DNA from: Planctomycetaceae bacterium
Lineage (GTDB): Bacteria > Planctomycetota > Planctomycetia > Pirellulales > UBA1268
DNA length: 21,380 nt
Direction: 5' to 3'
Assembly (NCBI GenBank): GCA_009691925.1
Contig: SIAG01000019.1
Location: 1-21,380, forward strand
A program made the position numbers and the translations under genes. Shown here piece after piece: positions 10,864-17,677 of the stretch; the first letter of the stretch is position 1, and every line of letters begins with the position of its first letter. Below the pieces are notes generated by a model that was given only the letters and a program-made list of their open reading frames with translations, made no database searches and was not told the origin of the DNA.

Positions 10864-11740
10864 ACGGCTCGATGTGGATGAAAGCGTCGGCGATCCGCAG
10901 CGGTGCGCCCCGCAGGGCCGCGCGCACCTTGCCGCCGACCACGTGCCCGGCCGCCACGCTCGCGTCGGCGTCGACCTCGACATGGAGCTCGACAAAGTAG
11001 CCCGTGCCGCTCTTGCGGATCCGACACTTTTCCACCGCTTTGACCCCTTCGATGCCGAGGGCGAGATCGCGGACCCGGTGCTCGAACTCCTTCGGCGGGG
11101 CCGCGTCGAGGAGATCGCGCACCGCCATCCCCATCAGCTTCACGCCACTGACGAGGATCACGGCACAGGCGACCAGCGCCGCCCAGTCATCAGCCGGCTC
11201 CCAGCCCGGCCCGCCGACGAGCCCGATCGTAATGCCGATGAAGGCGGCGATGCTCGTCAGGGCGTCGGCGCGGTGATGCCAGGCATCGGCCTGGAGCGAG
11301 GTGCTCCCCGTCTCCGCGCCGATCCCCCCGGCCCACCGCGCCAAAACCTCCTTGACGACAACGACGATGACGAGGACGACGAGCGTCGACCAATGGGGGA
11401 GGTGGTGCGGCGTGCGGATCTCACGGATGCTCTGCACGGCGATCAGCACCGCCGCCAGAATGATCGCCACCGAGGCCACGATCCCCGCCAGCGCCTCCGC
11501 CTTGCCATAGCCGTACGGATGCCGCTCGTCGGCAGGGGCGACGGCCACCCTCAAGCCCCCCCATACGACCAGCGACGTGACGATGTCGCTGGTCGACTCC
11601 ATCCCGTCGGCGATCAGGGCATAGGAATTGCCAAACACACCGGCGAGGATCTTGAGTGTCGCCAGGGCAGCGTTCACCGCCATGCCGACCAGCGGCACGG
11701 AGGAGAGCGACGGCGGTGTTGATGCTTCTTTTGGGGCCAT
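10835..11740 (-). CDS. cation diffusion facilitator (CDF) metal transporter
   Basis: Inner-membrane divalent metal efflux protein (Zn/Fe/Mn type CDF), 301 aa. I use the ATG at 11740 (MAPKEAS), which has CAGGG 7 bases upstream; a TTG at 11761 would add 7 residues. The six-helix domain shows ALIADGMESTSD in TM2 and ADAWHHRADALTS in TM5. By alignment with YiiP the metal site would be E48/D52 with H155/D159, so a Glu takes a place that is Asp or His in the best-known members. HPYGYGKAE (74-82) is a CDF hallmark. Residues about 210-295 form the cytoplasmic C-terminal domain with a VELHVEVDAD strand and IADAFIHIEP at the end. The stop lies inside the OPT gene, giving a 29-bp tail-to-tail overlap. 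The ion is not predictable from this alone. Confidence 0.92.
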   Translation of the reverse strand: MAPKEASTPPSLSSVPLVGMAVNAALATLKILAGVFGNSYALIADGMESTSDIVTSLVVWGGLRVAVAPADERHPYGYGKAEALAGIVASVAIILAAVLIAVQSIREIRTPHHLPHWSTLVVLVIVVVVKEVLARWAGGIGAETGSTSLQADAWHHRADALTSIAAFIGITIGLVGGPGWEPADDWAALVACAVILVSGVKLMGMAVRDLLDAAPPKEFEHRVRDLALGIEGVKAVEKCRIRKSGTGYFVELHVEVDADASVAAGHVVGGKVRAALRGAPLRIADAFIHIEPFTPPASGTP

Positions 11741-11865
11741 AGCACTGCCCTGGGCGAGCAATCAAGGATACCCACCGCAGTCGACAATCGCATTCAACCC
11801 AGATTTCCTAGTCGGGCGGCAGCGGGAGCTGGAAAGTTCTCGACCCGCTGGTGCCCGCGGCAGAC

Positions 11866-11895
11866 CAGCGCCCTCACCTTGCGGCCAGGGCGCTG
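11866..11895. repeat. perfect 9-bp hairpin in the CDF/lipoprotein divergent gap
   Basis: CAGCGCCCT (11866-11874) and AGGGCGCTG (11887-11895) are perfect inverted arms around a 12-base loop. It lies 85 bases before the first lipoprotein start and 126 bases before the CDF start. The position between divergent genes favours a leader structure or operator over a terminator. Nothing else in the 240-bp gap is recognisable. Confidence 0.5.
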
Positions 11896-11971
11896 ATGTG
11901 CGATGGACTGTTCTGCTGTGCAGCCCGGCGGCTCCGCGGCAGCAATTGCCCCGCCCCGGAACGAATGTCGT

Positions 11972-11978
11972 GGAGGAG
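11972..11978 (+). promoter_or_regulatory. ribosome binding site fixing the first lipoprotein start
   Basis: GGAGGAG ends 2 bases before the ATG at 11981, with its GGAGG core 4 bases from it. The frame is open back to 11903, but this site and the signal sequence make 11981 the clear start. Confidence 0.75.
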
Positions 11979-11980
11979 CC

Positions 11981-12241
11981 ATGTCCGTGAGATTGTCCCT
12001 GGGGATCCTCGGGATCGCCCTCGCCTGCAGCGGGTGCAGCCTCGTCGAGTCGTCATCGGCCACTTGGAACAGCTGGATGGAGCGGTCGAAGCGCGACGCC
12101 AGCGATGCCGTCCGCGAGATCCGCAAGGATTGGGATCTCCACGAGGGGGAAGGGGTCGAAAACTTCGGCGGAGGGGCCACCGAGCAGGTCCGCGAGCTCC
12201 GCGGCGAGATGGACCGCTCCGCCACGATGTCGACCTACTAA
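11981..12241 (+). CDS. small predicted lipoprotein, unknown function
   Basis: 86-aa exported protein that I do not recognise. The strong RBS and the hydrophobic start (SVRLSLGILGIALA) support the ATG. A lipobox-like end with C16 or C19 (ALACSGC) suggests signal peptidase II cleavage and lipid attachment; the Cys at -3 of C19 is not standard. The mature part (about 67 aa) is charged and likely helical (ATWNSWMERSKRDASDAVRE, then EQVRELRGEMDR), with no further Cys. It is followed after 46 bp by a second lipoprotein whose Cys19 is also followed by a Ser/Leu/Val stretch. The pair probably forms an operon. It could be a cell-envelope structural or stress protein, but no function can be assigned. 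Confidence 0.75.
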   Translation: MSVRLSLGILGIALACSGCSLVESSSATWNSWMERSKRDASDAVREIRKDWDLHEGEGVENFGGGATEQVRELRGEMDRSATMSTY

Positions 12242-12287
12242 TCCCCCGCGTTCCCCCCTCCCTTCGAGCACCGGAAGACCCCCGCGC

Positions 12288-12701
12288 ATGCACCTCCGCG
12301 CCAGGATGCTTTTCCCCATCCTCCTTGTCGCTGCCGGCGGCTGCAGCTCGCTGGTCCGCGAGCGGCTCGCCGACAGCCCCCTTCCGGGCAACACGCACGC
12401 AGCCGAGAGCGACGACGCCCAGACCGAGGTCCGCGATGTGTCGGTGAACACGATGCAGGGTTCAAAAGGTGGGCCCGAGTCCTCGCTGCTGCCGGCGCCC
12501 GACGACACGTGGCTCGAGCGGCAGCGTTTCATTTTCGCCAGGGCATGGCAGGAGATGTGCCGCGACATGAATTACGAGAGCATCGATTCCTTCCAGGAGC
12601 TTGCCCCGGAAGCCAACCGAGAGGTGCGGATGATGCGCGACGATCTCGCCGGGGCCGGGGAAACCGTGACGACGACGCGCCGCCGCCCCAGGACTCCCTG
12701 A
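12288..12701 (+). CDS. small predicted lipoprotein, unknown function
   Basis: 137-aa exported protein that I do not recognise. The frame is open further upstream, but ATG 12288 (or a second Met at residue 7) starts a lipoprotein signal: LFPILLVAAGGC with C19 as the lipidated residue. The RBS is weak (GGAAG 10 bases upstream), so it may be coupled to the lipoprotein gene 46 bp before it. Residues about 25-75 are Ser/Asp/Pro-rich and probably disordered. Residues about 78-122 look folded and helical (WLERQRFIFARAWQEMCRDM, then FQELAPEANREVRMMRDD). The end is Arg/Thr/Pro-rich (TTTRRRPRTP). It lies 84 bp upstream of SelO; a link between them is only positional. Confidence 0.75.
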   Translation: MHLRARMLFPILLVAAGGCSSLVRERLADSPLPGNTHAAESDDAQTEVRDVSVNTMQGSKGGPESSLLPAPDDTWLERQRFIFARAWQEMCRDMNYESIDSFQELAPEANREVRMMRDDLAGAGETVTTTRRRPRTP

Positions 12702-12748
12702 CTGGGCGGCAGCTGACAGCGCCCACTGATTCGCGGCACGCGCCCTGC

Positions 12749-12754
12749 TATCCT
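12749..12754 (+). promoter_or_regulatory. possible -10 box before selO
   Basis: TATCCT lies 31 bases before the SelO start in the 84-bp gap. I see no convincing -35 partner, so read-through from the lipoprotein genes is equally possible. Confidence 0.2.
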
Positions 12755-12785
12755 GGGCTCTCCAACGCCCTCCGCAGGTCTTTGC

Positions 12786-14258
12786 ATGCCCTCCGCGATC
12801 GATGCCGCCGGCTGGCGCTTCGACAACTCCTACACGCGGCTCCCGCCGGGGCTGTTTACCCGCTCCACTCCGGTGCCGGTGCGGCGCCCCGGCCTGGTCT
12901 ATCTCAATGCCCCTCTCGCCGTGGCGCTCGGCCTCGATGCCGCGGCCTTGGCCGGGCCCGACGGCGCCGCCGTGTTTGCCGGCAACACCCTCCCCCCCGG
13001 AGCCGACCCGATCGCCCAGGCCTATGCCGGCCACCAGTACGGCCATTTCACGAATCTCGGCGACGGCCGCGCCATCCTCCTCGGCGAACACCTCGCCCCC
13101 GACGGCTCCCGCCACGACCTCCAGCTGAAGGGGTCGGGGCGGACTCGCTACTCGCGCGGCGGAGACGGCCGGGCGGCGCTGGGGCCGATGCTCCGCGAGG
13201 TGCTCATCAGTGAGGCGATGCATGCCCTCGGCATCCCCACGACGCGGAGCCTCGCCGTCGCCACGACCGGCGAAGCGGTCCTCCGCGAGGAGGCCCTCCC
13301 CGGGGCGGTGCTCGTGCGCGTGGCGGCAAGTCATATCCGCGTCGGTACGTTTCAGTATGCCTCGGCCGTCGCCGATCCCGCGCTCGCCCCGGCGCTCCTC
13401 GCCCATACCATTCGCCGCCACGATCCCCGCCTCGCGGAGATCGATGAGCCGGCGCTGGCGTTCCTCGAGGCGGTCATCGACCGACAGGCCGCCCTGATTG
13501 CCCGCTGGATGCAGGTCGGCTTCGTCCATGGCGTGATGAACACCGACAACATGGCTGTCTCGGGGGAGACGATCGACTACGGCCCCTGTGCCTTCCTCGA
13601 TGCCTACGATCCCACCACCGTCTTCAGCTCGATCGATCGGCAGGGGCGGTATGCCTGGGCCAACCAGCCCGGCATCGCCCACTGGAATCTCGCCCGTCTC
13701 GCCGAGAGCCTCCTGCCGACGATATCCGGCGACGCGGAGACGGCGATGAATCGGATCAGCACCGTGCTTGCCACCTTCCCCGCCCGCTTTGCAAGGCACG
13801 CGCTGGCCGGCTGGCGGGCGAAGCTCGGCCTGCTCACCGCAGAGGACGGCGACCAGGCCCTCGTGACGGCGCTCTTGGCGGCGATGGAGGGGATCGGCGC
13901 CGACTTCACCGCCACATTCTCAAGCCTGGCCACCGCTGCCGAAGCTCTAGCCGCGGCGCCCCCCTTCGACGCCGGGCCGCTCGCCGACTGGTGCGCGGCG
14001 TGGCGCACCAGGCTCGGCCGCCAGCCGCAGTCGTTGGCCGACGTGGCAGCGCTCCTGCGGCGCACCAATCCGCTGGTCATTCCGCGCAACCACCGCGTTG
14101 AGGAAGCGCTCGCCGCCGCAGCGGCCGGAGAGATGGCCCCGTTTGAAAAGCTTCTCGACGCGGTCACCCACCCGTTTACCGACACGCCGGCCAATCGCTC
14201 CTTTCGCGACGGGGCGCCGTCCGGGTGTGGCCCGTACCGGACGTTTTGCGGGACGTGA
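12786..14258 (+). CDS. selO: SelO family protein adenylyltransferase (YdiU)
   Basis: Pseudokinase-fold enzyme that transfers AMP from ATP to Ser/Thr/Tyr of target proteins, linked to redox stress in E. coli and yeast. At 490 aa it is normal for the bacterial form. Hallmarks are AGHQYGHFTNLGDGRAILLGE (from residue 81), QLKGSGRTRYSRGGDGRAAL and VHGVMNTDNMAVSGETIDYG. The active-site residues known from Pseudomonas SelO all have counterparts at a constant +2 offset: K115, E138, R178, R185, N255 and D264. The protein ends PYRTFCGT, with C488 third from the end, the place where vertebrate SelO has selenocysteine. The RBS is weak (CAGG 7 bases upstream). The Dcu transporter gene follows after 102 bp. 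Confidence 0.95.
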   Translation: MPSAIDAAGWRFDNSYTRLPPGLFTRSTPVPVRRPGLVYLNAPLAVALGLDAAALAGPDGAAVFAGNTLPPGADPIAQAYAGHQYGHFTNLGDGRAILLGEHLAPDGSRHDLQLKGSGRTRYSRGGDGRAALGPMLREVLISEAMHALGIPTTRSLAVATTGEAVLREEALPGAVLVRVAASHIRVGTFQYASAVADPALAPALLAHTIRRHDPRLAEIDEPALAFLEAVIDRQAALIARWMQVGFVHGVMNTDNMAVSGETIDYGPCAFLDAYDPTTVFSSIDRQGRYAWANQPGIAHWNLARLAESLLPTISGDAETAMNRISTVLATFPARFARHALAGWRAKLGLLTAEDGDQALVTALLAAMEGIGADFTATFSSLATAAEALAAAPPFDAGPLADWCAAWRTRLGRQPQSLADVAALLRRTNPLVIPRNHRVEEALAAAAAGEMAPFEKLLDAVTHPFTDTPANRSFRDGAPSGCGPYRTFCGT

Positions 14259-14348
14259 GCTGGGCACCGACGGCGACGGTCGTCGCGGCTGGCTTGATCG
14301 ACTCCGCGCCTCCCCGGTGGGGCGGGGTGGGCTGATGTCCGGGCTCCC

Positions 14349-14355
14349 GGAGGGG
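14349..14355 (+). promoter_or_regulatory. ribosome binding site of the Dcu gene, partly inside a small palindrome
   Basis: GGAGGGG lies 5 bases before the ATG at 14361. Its first three bases belong to the palindrome TCCGGG-CT-CCCGGA (14338-14351), so a short hairpin could partly mask it. The two-base loop is too tight to form as written, so at most four base pairs would hold. Confidence 0.5.
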
Positions 14356-14360
14356 TCTGC

Positions 14361-15686
14361 ATGGCGATCGACATCGTGCTCCAGTTCCTCGTCGTCGCCT
14401 TGGCGATCTGGATCGGGGCGCGCACCGGCGGCATCGGCCTGGGCCTGTGGGGAGCGGTGGGGCTGCTTGTGCTCTCCGCCTGCTTCGGCGTTGTCCCCAC
14501 GGCGCCACCGGTCGATGTCCTCCTGATTGTCCTCGCGGTCGTCACTGCCGCATCGGTGCTCGAGGCGGCCGGGGGAACGGAAGTTCTCGTCGGCGTCGCG
14601 GAACGGGTGATCCGCGCCCACCCGCAGCAGGTGACGCTCGTCGCCCCGCTCACGACCTGGTGCTTCACGTTCGTCGCCGGGACGGGCCATGTTGTCTATC
14701 CGCTCCTCCCGGTGATCTACGAGACGGCGCACCGCAACGGCATCCGCCCGGAGCGGCCGATGGCGGTGGCGGCAATCGCCTCGCAGCAGGCGATCACGGC
14801 CAGCCCCGTGTCGGCGGCGACCGCCGCGATGATCGCCCTGTTTGCGGAGCACGACCTCGCCGGTTGGGGGCTGCCGCAGATCCTGCTGATCTGCGTCCCC
14901 TCGTCGCTTGCCGGCGTGGTGGCGGCGGCGCTGGTCTCGATGGTCGTCGGCCGCGACCTCGACGACGATCCCGACTATCAGGCCCGCCTCGGCGCGGGGC
15001 TCGTCGCTCCCCCCGACGGCGGCCCGAATCGCCCCCCGGAGACCGCCGCGGGGCGCCGCGCGGTGGGGATCTTCCTCGCCGCGGTGGGGCTCGTCGTGAT
15101 CCTCGGAAGCTTCCCCTCGCTCCGGCAGCCGCGCGGAGCGGGCGAGCCTGTGCCGATGCCGGTGGCGATCGAGATCGTGATGCTGTCAGCGGCGGCGGTG
15201 ATGCTCGCCGTGACGGGAGTGAAGCCCGACGACGTGACGCAGACGCCGACGCTGCGCGCCGGCCTCGTAGCGGTCGTGGCGATCTTCGGCCTGGCTTGGC
15301 TCGGCGACAGCTTCGTGGCTCACCACAAGGAGACGATCCTCCCGGCCATCGCCCGCTGGACGGCCGCGGCGCCGTGGACGTTCGGCATCGGCCTGTTCCT
15401 CACGTCGGTGCTCCTCTACAGCCAGGCGGCGACAACGCGGGCGCTGATGCCGCTGGGGCTCTCCCTGGGGATCGCCCCGCCCCAGCTCATCGCGCTGTTT
15501 CCGGCCGTGAACGGCTACTTCCTCATTCCCGCGACCGGTTCCCTGATCGCCGCGATGACCTTCGACCGCTCCGGGACGACCCGGATCGGGAAGTATCTCG
15601 TCAACCATTCCTTCATGATCCCGGGCCTCGTCGCGACCGTGACGGCGGTGGCCACGGGGATGCTTCTGGCCCGGATTCTGTTGTGA
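14361..15686 (+). CDS. Dcu-type anaerobic C4-dicarboxylate transporter
   Basis: Inner-membrane carrier of the DcuA/DcuB family, 441 aa, typical length. Characterised members exchange or take up C4-dicarboxylates such as fumarate, succinate, malate and aspartate. The strongest family block is RPERPMAVAAIASQQAITAS followed by PVSAAT (residues 129-155), along with the TTWCFTFVAGTGHVVYPLLP region (98-117). About 10-12 hydrophobic segments are visible, with a Pro/Asp-rich loop near residues 192-230. A good RBS fixes the start. It lies 102 bp behind SelO on the same strand and may share its transcript or have its own promoter. No fumarate reductase, aspartase or asparaginase gene is near to tell the substrate, and the family is not restricted to strict anaerobes. 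Confidence 0.92.
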   Translation: MAIDIVLQFLVVALAIWIGARTGGIGLGLWGAVGLLVLSACFGVVPTAPPVDVLLIVLAVVTAASVLEAAGGTEVLVGVAERVIRAHPQQVTLVAPLTTWCFTFVAGTGHVVYPLLPVIYETAHRNGIRPERPMAVAAIASQQAITASPVSAATAAMIALFAEHDLAGWGLPQILLICVPSSLAGVVAAALVSMVVGRDLDDDPDYQARLGAGLVAPPDGGPNRPPETAAGRRAVGIFLAAVGLVVILGSFPSLRQPRGAGEPVPMPVAIEIVMLSAAAVMLAVTGVKPDDVTQTPTLRAGLVAVVAIFGLAWLGDSFVAHHKETILPAIARWTAAAPWTFGIGLFLTSVLLYSQAATTRALMPLGLSLGIAPPQLIALFPAVNGYFLIPATGSLIAAMTFDRSGTTRIGKYLVNHSFMIPGLVATVTAVATGMLLARILL

Positions 15687-15738
15687 CCTCGCCGGGGAAC
15701 GTTCCAGGGAGATCGTGCGGGGATCACGCCGCCGCGCA

Positions 15739-15756
15739 GCCGGCTTGTCAGCCGGC
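15739..15756. terminator. GC hairpin at the Dcu / coiled-coil protein convergent junction
   Basis: GCCGGC (15739-15744) and GCCGGC (15751-15756) form a 6-bp stem around TTGTCA. The loop contains the stop codon of the minus-strand gene (15748-15750). There is no U-tract. The 61-bp gap between the convergent stops holds no other feature, and a bidirectional terminator is the simplest reading. Confidence 0.4.
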
Positions 15757-16845
15757 GGGCTTCTCCTCCGCGCCGCAATGCTCGCAGGCCGGAAGGAGCG
15801 CGTGCCGGACCCCCTTGCAGGCCGGACAGGCCGAGAACAACTCGAGGCCACACGACGGACAGCTGTAGGGCTCGTCACTCACCCCCACCAGCGGCCGCGA
15901 TACGCGCAGCAGACTGCGAGGTGTCCAGGCCATGAAGCGGAGCGGACCGCGGCGGATCGGGAAGCGGCAGCCAGGACAGACGAACGACTCGTAGGCCTCG
16001 CGGATCTGCTTCTGGCGTGCCCGTCCCCCGGGACGGGCGACCAGCTGGAGGAGCCGGCCGAGGAGCCAGCCGATCACAGCGAGGGCGGTGGCGATGAGGA
16101 TGTAGCGGAAGTACTCGGCGGGGAAGTATTCGTGCATCACGAAGAAGGCCCGCGCGAGCACTGCCGCGCCGAAGGCATAGACCATCGGCGCGGTGGGGCT
16201 GTTGCGGAACCTCGCGAACAGGAGGCCCGCAAAGACGAGGAGCGGGGCGAGAACGCCGATCTTGATCGCGGCGAGCGTGAGCCGATGGCTGGTCTGCAGC
16301 CGCTGGTATTCCTCGCGGACTGGTGTCTGGGCGACATTCACCTGCAGGAGGTGCTGCCGCAGTTCTTCAGCGATCGCCGCCTGCCGCTCCTGATGGTCCG
16401 AGATCGATTCCGTGAGCTCCTGGTCGCGCTGCTGGTTGGCGAGGAACACGCGCTGGCTCTCCGCCAGGGCCTGCTGCTGCTCCTCCGGCAGGCTCGACTT
16501 TTGCTCGAGGCTCATCCGTTGCAGTTCGAGGAGCTGGCCGAGCGTTTTCTGGGAGGTGGCGGTGCTGTCGCGGAGCACCTGCCGGCGGCGCTCCTCGTTC
16601 TCGAGTTTGCGCTTGATCCCGGCCTGCTCCTCTTCGAGCCGGGTGGTCGTGGCCGCCATCACCGGATCGAGCCGGTCGCCGCTGAGCCGATTCCAGTCAG
16701 GCCCGGGGAGACGGCCAATGTCCTGGAGAATGAATCCCAGCGCCCAGAAGAAGAGGAGCGTCAGCGCCAGGGAGAAGATCGCGATCAGCCAGCGCTGCCA
16801 CCACGTCCCGCGGGGCTCCGACTCGATTCCGTGCATGTTCGGCAT
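15748..16845 (-). CDS. membrane protein with coiled coil and four CxxC pairs (zinc-ribbon-like), unknown function
   Basis: 365-aa protein that I do not recognise as a named family. ATG 16845 is chosen because GGAG stands 8 bases before it; a TTG at 16920 would add 25 poorly supported residues. Layout: TM1 at residues 19-40; a long charged coiled coil at about 60-185 (RLEEEQAGIKRKLENEERRR, later QQRDQELTESISDHQERQ); three closely spaced TMs at about 189-211, 219-241 and 248-270; then a cysteine-rich tail with CPGC (290-293), CPSC (329-332), CPAC (340-343) and CEHC (354-357). The last two pairs look like a zinc ribbon, and all four could bind two zinc ions. With four TMs both ends are on the same side, probably cytoplasmic, leaving the coiled coil in the periplasm. 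It could be an envelope-spanning scaffold or sensor. It is convergent with the Dcu gene. Confidence 0.8.
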   Translation of the reverse strand: MPNMHGIESEPRGTWWQRWLIAIFSLALTLLFFWALGFILQDIGRLPGPDWNRLSGDRLDPVMAATTTRLEEEQAGIKRKLENEERRRQVLRDSTATSQKTLGQLLELQRMSLEQKSSLPEEQQQALAESQRVFLANQQRDQELTESISDHQERQAAIAEELRQHLLQVNVAQTPVREEYQRLQTSHRLTLAAIKIGVLAPLLVFAGLLFARFRNSPTAPMVYAFGAAVLARAFFVMHEYFPAEYFRYILIATALAVIGWLLGRLLQLVARPGGRARQKQIREAYESFVCPGCRFPIRRGPLRFMAWTPRSLLRVSRPLVGVSDEPYSCPSCGLELFSACPACKGVRHALLPACEHCGAEEKPAG

Positions 16846-17019
16846 GGCCGCATCTCCGCCGGTCTCATCGTTCCCGTCCCGGGTGATCCCCGGGCAGTTC
16901 GCGTCATGAGCGTACCGCAACGGTGCCAGGAAAATCGTGGCGGAAGTCCGTCGGCCTGCCCGCCTTCGACCGCGGAAAATGGGCCATCGACCGTCTCCCT
17001 ACGCCCCCTGCCGCGGAGG

Positions 17020-17025
17020 TATGAT
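17020..17025 (+). promoter_or_regulatory. possible -10 box for the putative HTH regulator gene
   Basis: TATGAT inside GGTATGAT lies 44 bases before the ATG at 17070. It is the same 8-base string found before the sulfatase. No good -35 is seen. The 224-bp divergent gap 16846-17069 holds no other clear feature. Confidence 0.3.
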
Positions 17026-17069
17026 TGCGTCTTCGATCCGCTTCCGCCCCCTTTCTACCACGGGATCCC

Positions 17070-17507
17070 ATGACGAAGAAAGCTATGACCGATTTCGAAA
17101 CGCTGGAACCGGTCCACCTTGCTCCCGAGACCGTGCCGGCGCCGATCGCGGATCTTGCCAAGGTGAACAAGAGCGAGGAGATCCGGCTCGAAGCGCGGCG
17201 GATCCTCGATGCCGGCGGCAGCCCCCGTCCCAGGGACATCATCGAAGTCCTGAAATCCCGGGGGATCGAGGTTGTCTCGCCCCAGGTGAGTCAGATCCTC
17301 GGCACCTTGGGCGTTCAACGGCGCCCGCGGAAGAAGAAGAGCATCGCCGTCTCACCGCGGCCCCCCCGGGCGGCCGCGGCGCCCACGCCCCCCTCCGACG
17401 ACGCTTTCACGCTCACCGATCTGATCGCCGCCAAGAAGTTTGTCGATATGGTCGGAAGCCCCAGGCGCGCGATGAGCCTTCTTGATGCCCTCGACAAGCT
17501 GTCGTGA
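17070..17507 (+). CDS. small putative DNA-binding (winged-helix-like) protein
   Basis: 145-aa cytoplasmic protein. Residues about 33-82 (NKSEEIRLEARRILDAGGSP, then RPRDIIEVLKSRGIEVVSPQ and VSQILGTLG) match a pattern I associate with planctomycete proteins: an N-K-S start, a helix, a P-x-D/E-I-x-x-x-L helix, then S-x-x-Q-V-S-x-I like a recognition helix. A basic Pro/Ala linker follows (RRPRKKK, 84-90). A C-terminal helical unit (LTDLIAAKKFVDMVGSPRRA, then MSLLDALDKL) resembles a dimerisation helix found with this head. I infer a nucleoid-associated or regulatory role; no target is known. The start is ATG 17070, though ATG 17085 is possible because neither has a strong RBS. It is divergent from the coiled-coil membrane protein. 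Confidence 0.75.
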   Translation: MTKKAMTDFETLEPVHLAPETVPAPIADLAKVNKSEEIRLEARRILDAGGSPRPRDIIEVLKSRGIEVVSPQVSQILGTLGVQRRPRKKKSIAVSPRPPRAAAAPTPPSDDAFTLTDLIAAKKFVDMVGSPRRAMSLLDALDKLS

Positions 17508-17542
17508 TCCCGCGAGCAACGCGCCAGCGCAAACGCCGATCC

Positions 17543-17621
17543 ATCCCTCCTCGTTTCCCACAGGTCTGGGTGGGCTGCGCCCTCTGACGCACCGCGACGC
17601 TAAACCCTTCAAAGGAGGGAT
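17543..17621. repeat. 8-bp inverted repeat around an orphan Shine-Dalgarno-like sequence
   Basis: ATCCCTCC (17543-17550) and GGAGGGAT (17614-17621) are perfect complements 63 bases apart, in the 170-bp gap before the beta-barrel gene. The right arm is part of AAAGGAGGG, an ideal ribosome-binding sequence with no start codon at a usable distance. It may be a leader structure of the gene at 17678 or a remnant of a lost gene. Confidence 0.4.
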
Positions 17622-17677
17622 CACTGGGGACGATCACTTTCCAGAGGACCCGACAGCTCCTTGAGAAAGTCAGCCCC

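Noticed and set aside
12462..13799. Minus-strand frame of 445 codons opposite selO
   Set aside because: It is antisense to the unmistakable SelO motifs; the composition is typical of a shadow frame.
14273..14286. Small palindrome GCGAC-GGTC-GTCGC after selO, considered as a terminator
   Set aside because: It has only five base pairs, no U-tract and no extension. Such palindromes are common at this GC content.
14447..15868. Plus-strand frame of 473 codons overlapping the Dcu gene
   Set aside because: It is Arg/Gly/Asp-rich, without hydrophobic segments, and lies out of frame within a clear transporter gene that has a good RBS.
15715..17073. Plus-strand frame of 452 codons opposite the coiled-coil membrane protein
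   Set aside because: It shows His/Glu/Arg-rich sequence without motifs, while the minus strand gives membrane segments, a coiled coil and ordered CxxC pairs with an RBS.
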